A stretch of 5,749 nucleotides of DNA from Lachnospiraceae bacterium UBA6452. Its GTDB lineage: Bacteria > Bacillota > Clostridia > Lachnospirales > Lachnospiraceae. This document shows positions 1-5,098 of this stretch, in pieces. The stretch spans positions 2,516-8,264 of the forward strand of contig DJNY01000183.1 in the NCBI GenBank assembly GCA_002441865.1, in the 5' to 3' direction. The position numbers and the translations under genes are program-made. The notes below the pieces were generated by a model that was not told the origin of the DNA, searched no databases, and saw only the letters and a list, made by a program, of their open reading frames with translations. Each line of letters begins with the position of its first letter. The first letter of the stretch is position 1.

Positions 1-850
1 CCGCCGTGATCAACATGAGCGGCGATGTCAGAACAATACCGGTCAGTGAGATCACAATATCCATGATACGTTTTAAAAAGCGCTGTGCCAGAGATATATC
101 TGTATTTTTACAAATGTATAGCGGTGTATCCACCAGATTCATTTCATCCGAAGATTTGATGATGATATCCGAGATCTTTGGTGGGAAATAAACTCTCTTT
201 CCTTTTTCAAAGCAGAATTTCAAAATCTGATTTCTGACTTCATCCGGCAGATCATTCAACAGGATCGCATCGTATTGCAGAACAGCCTCCTTGATTTCAT
301 CTATATTATCATTGCAGCTTATTGTTTTATCAAATCTGTATTTCGCCCGATATCCCGAAAGACGGATATCCAAATTATTCTCGTGTGCCCCCGTGATATT
401 CAGCATCCGGTAAGCCGGGATCACTTTTCTGTAAAGATCCGTTCCAAAATTTGTCAGCAGAAACAACAGAACCAGCTGCACCACATATAACTTCGCATAG
501 GTCAGAAGAATCACGCCGATATATTTTACCCGTCCCACCATCAGAATGGTGATCATGATCTCCACCACATTTAAGCAGGTATAGGCGATCCACTGACCGA
601 TATACAGATGAGACTTTCTGCCCAGACCGATCTGGAATCCGTTAAACACATACATAAAGATCCATAAAAACACCAGATAGATAACCCACATCAAAATATT
701 GCCCTTATGCAGGAAGCTTTTTCCAAGCAATGGATTTAATTCCATATTCCATAAATAAATAAACGGAAGAAGCGTGATCGCAGATACAAGTATCTGCCAG
801 AAGAAACGATATATATGTTTTTTTGATTCTGTAGTTATCTTTGTATTCAT
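1..850 (-). CDS. Undecaprenyl-phosphate sugar phosphotransferase (exopolysaccharide initiation), N-terminal part, runs off left edge
   Basis: The frame is open from ATG 850 to the window edge (283 codons, no stop). The start is preceded by GAGGAG four bases upstream. Hydrophobic stretches at about residues 16-34, 52-72, 86-105 and 111-133 predict four membrane helices. A soluble region of about 120 residues follows. At residues 259-283 the reading LKRIMDIVISLTGIV, then SPLMLITA, matches the start of the bacterial sugar transferase domain (KRxxD, then a hydrophobic membrane hairpin with a conserved SP). This is the WbaP/WcaJ/CpsE-like architecture. Such enzymes move a sugar-1-phosphate from a UDP-sugar to undecaprenyl phosphate at the inner face of the membrane, the first step of capsule or exopolysaccharide repeat-unit assembly. 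The catalytic residues lie outside the window, so the donor sugar cannot be inferred. It lies 122 bases downstream of the HAD gene and appears to have its own promoter. Confidence 0.86.
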   Translation of the reverse strand, partial: MNTKITTESKKHIYRFFWQILVSAITLLPFIYLWNMELNPLLGKSFLHKGNILMWVIYLVFLWIFMYVFNGFQIGLGRKSHLYIGQWIAYTCLNVVEIMITILMVGRVKYIGVILLTYAKLYVVQLVLLFLLTNFGTDLYRKVIPAYRMLNITGAHENNLDIRLSGYRAKYRFDKTISCNDNIDEIKEAVLQYDAILLNDLPDEVRNQILKFCFEKGKRVYFPPKISDIIIKSSDEMNLVDTPLYICKNTDISLAQRFLKRIMDIVISLTGIVLTSPLMLITA

Positions 851-909
851 GTTACTCCTCAATCTGTCCCTGTGAAAATTCTATCTTGCGATCATCGACG
901 GACTCATAT

Positions 910-938
910 ATTATACACTATTCATGTCTGCTCGTCCA
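910..938 (-). promoter_or_regulatory. Promoter of the sugar transferase gene
   Basis: On the minus strand a perfect TATAAT (915 down to 910) lies 17 bases after TGGACG (938 down to 933), which matches TTGACA at four of six positions. Predicted transcription begins near 903, giving a leader of about 50 bases before ATG 850. This suggests the transferase can be transcribed separately from the HAD gene upstream. Confidence 0.6.
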
Positions 939-972
939 TTTCTTGTTTCTCCGATGATCCTTCCCCTGTAAA

Positions 973-1668
973 TCAATCTGTTATCTTTCTTTCAGGCAGA
1001 TACTGCTGCAATTCCAAAGCAAGGTCCGCAAGACTGTCATACACATAGTCTACATAAGGCATAAGTTCTTCTGTAACCGGTGTCAGATCAGGGATCATAA
1101 CGGTCCGGCAGCCTGCTTTATGTGCACTTTTTACTCCATTTGGAGAATCTTCAAATGCCAGACATTCTTTTGGCATGACACCCATTTTCCCCGCTGCATG
1201 CAAATATACATCAGGAAACGGCTTTCCTTTTTTCACAGCTTCTGTTGTAATGATCGTTTCAAACAGTCCATCCAGTCCGACACTGCCCAGATGCATCCGT
1301 GCCCGATTCTGCGGAGAAGCCGTAACAACCACCGCCTTTATCCCTCGTTTTTCCAGTTCTAGTATCAGGCTGCGTGCCCCCGGCTTACCCTGCAGCGGCT
1401 CCTGCCCGATCTTTTTGTTCATGATCTCTTTGCGCCGCGCTTTTACACATTCATAAGCAGTTTCATCAGAATACCAGCTGATAAACAATTCATTGGCAAG
1501 TGTCTTATCCAGACTCCGCAGCGTAAGCGCCTTTCCCTCATCAAATGCATATCCCAGCTCCCTCGCAGCCTGTATCCAGCAATCCCGATATACCTTTTCC
1601 GAATCGATCAGCAGACCATCCATATCGAACAATGCTACTTTTATCTCTTTGACAGAATTTTGAAGCAT
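973..1668 (-). CDS. HAD-superfamily (subfamily IA, beta-phosphoglucomutase-like) sugar-phosphate hydrolase
   Basis: This is a complete 231-residue cytoplasmic protein, a usual length for the family. All four HAD motifs are present: the nucleophile motif DMDGLLIDSE with Asp15 and Asp17, motif II VVVTAS with Thr116, motif III GKPFPD with Lys149, and motif IV FEDSPNG with Glu173 and Asp174. Residues of about 22-100 form the helical cap. Family members remove phosphate from small sugar phosphates or isomerise them through an aspartyl-phosphate. The position that is His20 in lactococcal beta-phosphoglucomutase appears to be Tyr27 here, which argues for a phosphatase rather than a mutase (inference from a remembered sequence). 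The start ATG has a strong AGGGAGG seven bases upstream. The gene is codirectional with the sugar transferase. A role in sugar-phosphate housekeeping or polysaccharide precursor supply is possible, but the substrate cannot be read from the sequence. Confidence 0.9.
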   Translation of the reverse strand: MLQNSVKEIKVALFDMDGLLIDSEKVYRDCWIQAARELGYAFDEGKALTLRSLDKTLANELFISWYSDETAYECVKARRKEIMNKKIGQEPLQGKPGARSLILELEKRGIKAVVVTASPQNRARMHLGSVGLDGLFETIITTEAVKKGKPFPDVYLHAAGKMGVMPKECLAFEDSPNGVKSAHKAGCRTVMIPDLTPVTEELMPYVDYVYDSLADLALELQQYLPERKITD

Positions 1669-1708
1669 ACAAAATCCTCCCTGTACGTTTCCATTTATCT
1701 ATGCGATC

Positions 1709-1737
1709 AGTCTAACATAAAAGCGGTTTTGGGACAA
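1709..1737 (-). promoter_or_regulatory. Possible promoter of the HAD hydrolase gene
   Basis: On the minus strand TTGTCC (1737 down to 1732) and TAGACT (1714 down to 1709) are 17 bases apart, each matching the sigma-A consensus at four of six positions. Transcription would start near 1702, about 35 bases before the ATG at 1668. The -10 element is imperfect, so this is a modest call. Confidence 0.4.
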
Positions 1738-1778
1738 CCTGCGTGCCCGGCAAAAGGATCTATTCCTTTCCGGAAGGC

Positions 1779-1807
1779 TTGCACATTCCCCCGTTTCCCT
1801 ATATAAT
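1779..1807 (+). promoter_or_regulatory. Promoter of the 99-residue orphan gene
   Basis: A perfect TATAAT at 1802-1807 lies 17 bases after TTGCAC at 1779-1784 (first three bases match the -35 consensus). Transcription is predicted to begin at about 1814, which is also the first base of a perfect hairpin. The leader to ATG 1870 is then about 56 bases. Confidence 0.6.
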
Positions 1808-1813
1808 ATGCTA

Positions 1814-1829
1814 CAGTAGTTTTCTACTG
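1814..1829 (+). promoter_or_regulatory. Hairpin at the predicted mRNA 5' end
   Basis: CAGTAG and CTACTG are perfect complements separated by TTTT, giving a six-base-pair stem with a four-base loop. It begins at the expected transcription start of the promoter at 1779-1807. It could protect the mRNA 5' end from decay, or act at the DNA level as an operator overlapping the start site. The structure is seen; the role is inferred. Confidence 0.4.
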
Positions 1830-1869
1830 AAAAAACATACAGAATATATTTTGATTGGGGAGAACAAAC

Positions 1870-2169
1870 ATGATCAAATTACCGAGAAGACCAAAGCTGG
1901 AAGGCGATGCCCGTATTGAATACGGCATTATCAATCTGATGCAAAATAAAGGCTATTACAATTGCCGTCTGGTAAAGACATTAAAAAACGGCGCAAAAGT
2001 TTTTCAGATGATGGATAAAAACGACCATCCGTGCTCCTGTATCTGGGCACAGGCGGATGAAGAAAACTGGGTGAAGGTTTCAGAAATTGCCACGAAAGAT
2101 GAGGCAACCATGATAGACCTTTATGAACTCAGTCTTGAGTCAGAAAACAAGGAGCCGGATACACCATAA
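1870..2169 (+). CDS. Small conserved-looking protein of unknown function (99 residues)
   Basis: I do not recognise this protein. The chosen ATG has GGGGAG seven bases upstream; an in-frame TTG at 1855 would overlap that site and is less likely. The product is soluble, with no signal peptide or membrane segment. The N-terminus is basic (MIKLPRRPK), and the C-terminus is acidic (about residues 77-97). The middle (about 29-73) alternates polar and hydrophobic residues in a way that suggests beta strands. Cysteines sit at 32, 55 and 57, the last two in HPCSCIW; two of them form a CxC pair, but there is no complete metal-binding pattern. A promoter, a strong ribosome site and an intrinsic terminator show that it is a real single-gene transcription unit. 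It is codirectional with the dehydrogenase gene downstream, but the terminator separates them. The function is open. Confidence 0.75.
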   Translation: MIKLPRRPKLEGDARIEYGIINLMQNKGYYNCRLVKTLKNGAKVFQMMDKNDHPCSCIWAQADEENWVKVSEIATKDEATMIDLYELSLESENKEPDTP

Positions 2170-2190
2170 GGTGTATGGCTCCTTTTTGTT
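2149..2190 (+). terminator. Intrinsic terminator overlapping the end of the 99-residue gene
   Basis: AGGAGCC (2150-2156) pairs with GGCTCCT (2177-2183), and ATACACC (2159-2165) pairs with GGTGTAT (2170-2176), leaving a GG bulge and an ATAA loop. TTTTTGTTATT follows. The last codons of the gene form the left arm, and the TAA stop codon lies in the loop. Confidence 0.9.
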
Positions 2191-2260
2191 ATTATTATTA
2201 ACTTTTATTTGTCATTTCAGTATCATTTACCTAAAATCTATATTTTTTAATCATTATTTA

Positions 2261-2289
2261 TTGCATAGTTCGTCTAATAGTGCTATTCT
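2261..2289 (+). promoter_or_regulatory. Likely promoter of the HTH-dehydrogenase gene
   Basis: TTGCAT (2261-2266) is followed after 17 bases by TATTCT (2284-2289), which is preceded by TGC to give an extended -10 element. Transcription would start near 2295, leaving about 75 bases of leader containing two palindromes. A second TATAAT-like string at 2333-2338 has no matching -35 and lies very close to the gene. Confidence 0.45.
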
Positions 2290-2325
2290 ACAGAAGATTT
2301 CAATATTTAATCAGCCACAAAATAA

Positions 2326-2342
2326 TGTTATTTATAATAACA
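2326..2342 (+). promoter_or_regulatory. Inverted repeat in the dehydrogenase leader, possible operator
   Basis: TGTTATT and AATAACA are perfect seven-base complements separated by TAT. The site lies about 30 bases downstream of the predicted transcription start and just upstream of the ribosome binding region. Its size suits a dimeric HTH repressor. The repeat is AT-rich, so a chance origin is possible. Confidence 0.3.
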
Positions 2343-2355
2343 GTTGAAGAAAGGA

Positions 2356-2368
2356 TGAAAGACTTTCA
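2356..2368 (+). promoter_or_regulatory. Palindrome between ribosome site and start codon
   Basis: TGAAAG and CTTTCA flank a single A, a perfect 13-base palindrome. It sits between AAGGA (2351-2355) and the chosen ATG at 2370. A one-base centre is more typical of a protein-binding site than of an RNA hairpin. Binding here could block transcription at the gene's own start. Confidence 0.3.
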
Positions 2369-2369
2369 A

Positions 2370-3851
2370 ATGAAAAAACTATCCACAGCAATTCTTGCCG
2401 AACTCGTTGAAACAAAAAGAAAAGCAGCAAAAATGACACAGGCGCAGCTTGCAGAAAAAACCGGCATTAACAGAGCACAGCTTTCAAGACTGGAACAGGA
2501 AGATTACTATCCTTCTATCCCCCAACTGGAAGCACTGGGTGAAGTACTTGGTTTCGATGTAGATGATGTATTCATCAATGCAGCCAGCAAAAAGCTGCCA
2601 TCTCCGTCTCCCCTCAACATCGCAGTTGCTGGAACAGGTTATGTGGGGCTTTCCATTGCAACCCTGCTTGCACAGCATAACCACGTAACGGCAGTAGATG
2701 TCATTCCGGAAAAAGTAGAAATGCTTAACATGCGCAAGTCTCCAATTCAGGACGACTATATTGAAAAGTATCTGGCAGAAAAAGAATTAGATCTGACAGC
2801 AACACTGGATGGTGCAGCAGCTTATAAAAATGCGGATTTCGTTGTGATCGCAACGCCCACAAACTACGACAGCAAGATGAACTACTTTGATACTTCTCTT
2901 GTCGAAGATGTCATCAAGCTTGTACTATCTGTCAACCCGGATGCGATCATGGTCATTAAATCTACAATCCCGGTTGGATTTACCAAATCCGTTCGTGAGA
3001 AATACAATACAAAGAATATTATCTTCAGCCCGGAATTCCTTCGTGAATCCAAGGCACTGTATGATAACCTTTATCCAAGCCGTATCATCGTATCGACGGA
3101 TAAAGAAGATGAAAGACTGGTTGAAAAATCCCATCAGTTTGCCGCGCTTCTGCAGGAGGGTGCACTGAAAGAAAATATCGATACTTTATTTATGGGATTT
3201 ACAGAAGCCGAAGCAGTGAAACTGTTTGCTAACACCTATCTGGCACTCCGCGTTTCCTACTTCAATGAGCTGGATACTTATGCAGAGATGAAAGGTCTGA
3301 ATACAGAAGATATTATCGATGGTGTCTGTCTGGATCCACGTATCGGAACGCACTACAACAACCCAAGCTTCGGATACGGCGGTTACTGCCTGCCCAAAGA
3401 TACCAAGCAGCTCCTTGCCAACTATAATGATGTACCGCAAAACATGATGAGTGCAATTGTAGAAAGTAATAAGACAAGGAAAGACTTCATTGCAGATCGT
3501 GTTCTGGAAATGGCAGGCTACTACGGCTATGACCATTCCAACACATACAGCTCCGCTCTTGAAAAAGACGTTACGATCGGTGTATACCGTCTGACCATGA
3601 AGAGTCATTCTGATAACTTCCGTCAGTCTTCTATCCAGGGTGTCATGAAACGGATCAAGGCCAAAGGTGCCAAAGTCATCATCTATGAACCAACTTTAAA
3701 AAACGGTGACACCTTCTTTGGCAGTGAGATTGTCAATGATCTTGAAACATTCAAAGCACGATCCCATGCGATCATTGCCAACCGCTATGATTCCTGTCTT
3801 GACGATGTAAAAGATAAAGTTTATACACGCGATTTATTCAGAAGAGATTAA
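2370..3851 (+). CDS. ugd: UDP-glucose 6-dehydrogenase with N-terminal XRE-type helix-turn-helix domain
   Basis: The product has 493 residues. Residues 8-68 are a complete XRE/Cro HTH, including [20 protein letters not shown] and the [14 protein letters not shown] helix. A Pro/Ser linker (about 76-82) leads to the dehydrogenase, which starts with the NAD-binding GTGYVG (88-93). Other family marks are IATPTNYD (160-167), KSTIPVGFT (197-205), FSPEFLRE (219-226) and [11 protein letters not shown] (335-345) with catalytic Cys340; the end YTRDLFRRD resembles E. coli Ugd. The enzyme oxidises UDP-glucose to UDP-glucuronate with two NAD+, supplying acidic sugars for capsule or exopolysaccharide, which fits the nearby sugar transferase. 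Normal Ugd of this subtype is about 390 residues, so about 80 are added in front. Relative to E. coli Ugd (from memory) there are about 17 extra residues around 379-400. The start is uncertain: ATG 2370 has AAGGA 14 bases upstream, while ATG 2355 (five residues longer) overlaps that AAGGA. The domain call is firm; a regulatory role is inference. Confidence 0.94.
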   Translation: MKKLSTAILAELVETKRKAAKMTQAQLAEKTGINRAQLSRLEQEDYYPSIPQLEALGEVLGFDVDDVFINAASKKLPSPSPLNIAVAGTGYVGLSIATLLAQHNHVTAVDVIPEKVEMLNMRKSPIQDDYIEKYLAEKELDLTATLDGAAAYKNADFVVIATPTNYDSKMNYFDTSLVEDVIKLVLSVNPDAIMVIKSTIPVGFTKSVREKYNTKNIIFSPEFLRESKALYDNLYPSRIIVSTDKEDERLVEKSHQFAALLQEGALKENIDTLFMGFTEAEAVKLFANTYLALRVSYFNELDTYAEMKGLNTEDIIDGVCLDPRIGTHYNNPSFGYGGYCLPKDTKQLLANYNDVPQNMMSAIVESNKTRKDFIADRVLEMAGYYGYDHSNTYSSALEKDVTIGVYRLTMKSHSDNFRQSSIQGVMKRIKAKGAKVIIYEPTLKNGDTFFGSEIVNDLETFKARSHAIIANRYDSCLDDVKDKVYTRDLFRRD

Positions 3852-3864
3852 ATGTAATTTATCA

Positions 3865-3895
3865 GGGCCGGATATTTCTATCCGGCTCCATTTTG
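3865..3895 (+). terminator. Intrinsic terminator after the HTH-dehydrogenase gene
   Basis: GCCGGATA (3867-3874) pairs with TATCCGGC (3879-3886) around a TTTC loop, and two further pairs extend the base. The following CATTTTG is a short T tract, so termination may be moderate. Read on the minus strand the stem is not followed by a T-run, so it is probably not a terminator for the convergent nuclease gene. Confidence 0.7.
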
Positions 3896-3941
3896 AACAT
3901 TTTATATATTGGTCATCCTGTATAGCAAATGACATTTGATA

Positions 3942-4787
3942 TTATTTCAAAAGTGCCTTCAGTCGTTCCACCTCTGCAGCAAGGGCATCTGCTCTTTGAC
4001 GTTCCCTCTCTGTATTTTGACGTTCTTTTTCTGTATTCCGGCGCTCAGACGCTATTCCCTGTTCTATTCCTTCACTTTTTCCGGCGTTATATTCGGTAAG
4101 CAGGCTTCTTTCGTAATCTTCTCTTGCCTCACATTGCATACGGATCTTTTCATCTTCGCTTAATTTTTTCATTGTTACAACCATGTTTTCGAATACCTCC
4201 TCTCCGCTTGCCAGCTGCTCCAGTTCTTCCAAAGTCTCTGCTTTGAATATACCTGCCCATTTCAGAAGCTTTTTATTAGTTCCCGGTTCCAGCTTTGCCC
4301 TCTCAAGCTGGGCCAGATCAAGCACCTTTATACAAAGCTTGTCAGAATATAAATAGCCATCTTCCACATCCAGGATCTGGTACTGCGCCATAAACTTTGG
4401 ATGATCTTCGAACAGTGTAAAATCCAGGATTCCGATATGATACGCCGGGAGCAGCATATCATAACCTTGTCCACTCTTTAGATTGTCATAGGCTCTTGCC
4501 CAATATAAAAGTGAGCGGTTTATCCAATGGGTCTGCTTATAGACCTGCAGCTCGATGTTGATGACTTTATCATTGTTCAGCGTAAGCTTGACATCCATGA
4601 TGCACTCTTTTCCTTCGATTTCTTTGCCAAGCTCGATTGGATTTTCAATATGGCAGTTCTCGATTTCTGCCTCATCAATCTCCATAAGCGTTGCCAGAAG
4701 ATTTCGAAGTACCCCTTCATTCTTCTGCAACACCGCATGGAACATATAGTCGTTCCTCATTCCGTAAAATTTTCTTTTCTCTGCCAT
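3942..4787 (-). CDS. Rpn/PD-(D/E)XK nuclease-family putative transposase with coiled-coil tail
   Basis: This is a complete 281-residue protein. ATG 4787 is chosen because a perfect AAAGGAGGT lies seven bases upstream; an in-frame ATG at 4826 lies before that site and is rejected. The start (GMRNDYMFHAVLQ, 9-21) is the family's typical opening. Asp65 in IMDVKL and Glu79/Gln81 in INIELQVY form the D...ExQ core expected of PD-(D/E)XK nucleases in this group. Middle features (SLLYWARAYDNLKSGQGYD, and IGILDFTLF after it) also fit. Residues 249-281 form a charged heptad-repeat coiled coil. Members related to E. coli RpnA act as DNA endonucleases that promote RecA-independent recombination; many are annotated as transposases without proof of transposition. 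The gene converges on the dehydrogenase gene with 90 bases between. The family call is good; the cellular role in this organism is unknown. Confidence 0.87.
   Translation of the reverse strand: MAEKRKFYGMRNDYMFHAVLQKNEGVLRNLLATLMEIDEAEIENCHIENPIELGKEIEGKECIMDVKLTLNNDKVINIELQVYKQTHWINRSLLYWARAYDNLKSGQGYDMLLPAYHIGILDFTLFEDHPKFMAQYQILDVEDGYLYSDKLCIKVLDLAQLERAKLEPGTNKKLLKWAGIFKAETLEELEQLASGEEVFENMVVTMKKLSEDEKIRMQCEAREDYERSLLTEYNAGKSEGIEQGIASERRNTEKERQNTERERQRADALAAEVERLKALLK
3981..4043 (-). repeat. 21-base tandem repeat encoding coiled-coil heptads
   Basis: Within the nuclease gene two adjacent 21-base units (4043-4023 and 4022-4002) agree at 15 of 21 positions and encode RRNTEKE and RQNTERE. 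A third, diverged unit (4001-3981) encodes RQRADAL, followed by AAEVERL. The unit is exactly one coiled-coil heptad, and all differences between the first two copies are transitions, as expected of an old duplication. Confidence 0.7.
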
Positions 4788-4890
4788 TTGGTAGACCTCC
4801 TTTGTTTGCCGCAGGAGTGCTGCCATCCTCTGGATCGCATTACATAAAATCTACAAATAAATGGCTCCAATCTCATTTATCCGAAACTCC

Positions 4891-4916
4891 TGCTTTATTT
4901 TTTGTGGAATAAAGCA
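4891..4916. repeat. Inverted repeat in the intergenic region
   Basis: TGCTTTATT (4891-4899) and AATAAAGCA (4908-4916) are perfect complements with an eight-base loop. Neither strand has a T-run after the stem, so it is not a standard terminator. Its role is unknown. Confidence 0.45.
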
Positions 4917-4999
4917 TGAATTTCTTGAAATAAGATATGATTCAGACATTGGATTGCTGTGTGCTGTCAGGGAAACAGCTTACGATCCAACAGACTTGA

Positions 5000-5046
5000 T
5001 AAAAGAAAATATGCTTTGCAATAACTATACCATTACTGCAAAGCAT
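5000..5046 (-). terminator. Probable terminator of the partial nuclease-family gene
   Basis: On the minus strand, downstream of the stop at 5099, a perfect ten-base-pair stem (TGCAAAGCAT at 5037-5046 with ATGCTTTGCA at 5011-5020) encloses 16 bases that can add three more pairs. It is followed by ATTTTCTTTTATC. The T-rich tail lies on the minus side only, which sets the direction. The stem is AT-rich, so strength is uncertain. Confidence 0.6.
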
Positions 5047-5098
5047 TGACAATTCCATTTTATATTACATGTAAAATTTTTACTAATGAGGTTAAGGT

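Larger units (their letters stand above)
4788..5098. other. 311-base intergenic region between two nuclease-family genes
   Basis: No convincing gene is present. It holds the ribosome site of the downstream nuclease gene (4803-4795), a nine-base-pair hairpin at 4891-4916, a terminator-like hairpin at 5011-5046, and AT-rich sequence beside the stop of the partial gene. A minus-strand promoter for the nuclease gene must lie here or upstream. The best candidate, TTGGAG with TATGTA 18 bases later around 4844-4873, is weak. Confidence 0.5.

Noticed and set aside
375..593. Minus-strand open frame of 72 codons
   Set aside because: It is an alternative frame inside the sugar transferase gene, whose own frame is open throughout and shows membrane helices and family motifs.
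1753..1775. Short overlapping palindromes (AAAGGA/TCCTTT and TTCCGGAA) between the divergent promoters
   Set aside because: The arms are short and nothing else supports regulation, though this is a reasonable location for an operator.
3186..3608. Minus-strand open frame of 140 codons
   Set aside because: It lies wholly opposite the conserved catalytic part of the dehydrogenase gene, has no recognisable protein features and no convincing ribosome site.
3926..3938. Palindrome CAAATG-A-CATTTG just after the nuclease gene stop
   Set aside because: There is no T-run on either side and only a single-base centre, so it is not a terminator; nothing else supports a binding site there.
4788..4826. 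Upstream ATG extension of the nuclease gene by 13 residues
   Set aside because: The ATG at 4787 has a perfect AAAGGAGGT at ideal spacing, and the extension would run through that ribosome site.
4861..5049. Plus-strand open frame of 62 codons in the intergenic gap
   Set aside because: No ribosome site precedes the ATG, the product resembles nothing I know, and the frame crosses the terminator hairpin at 5011-5046.
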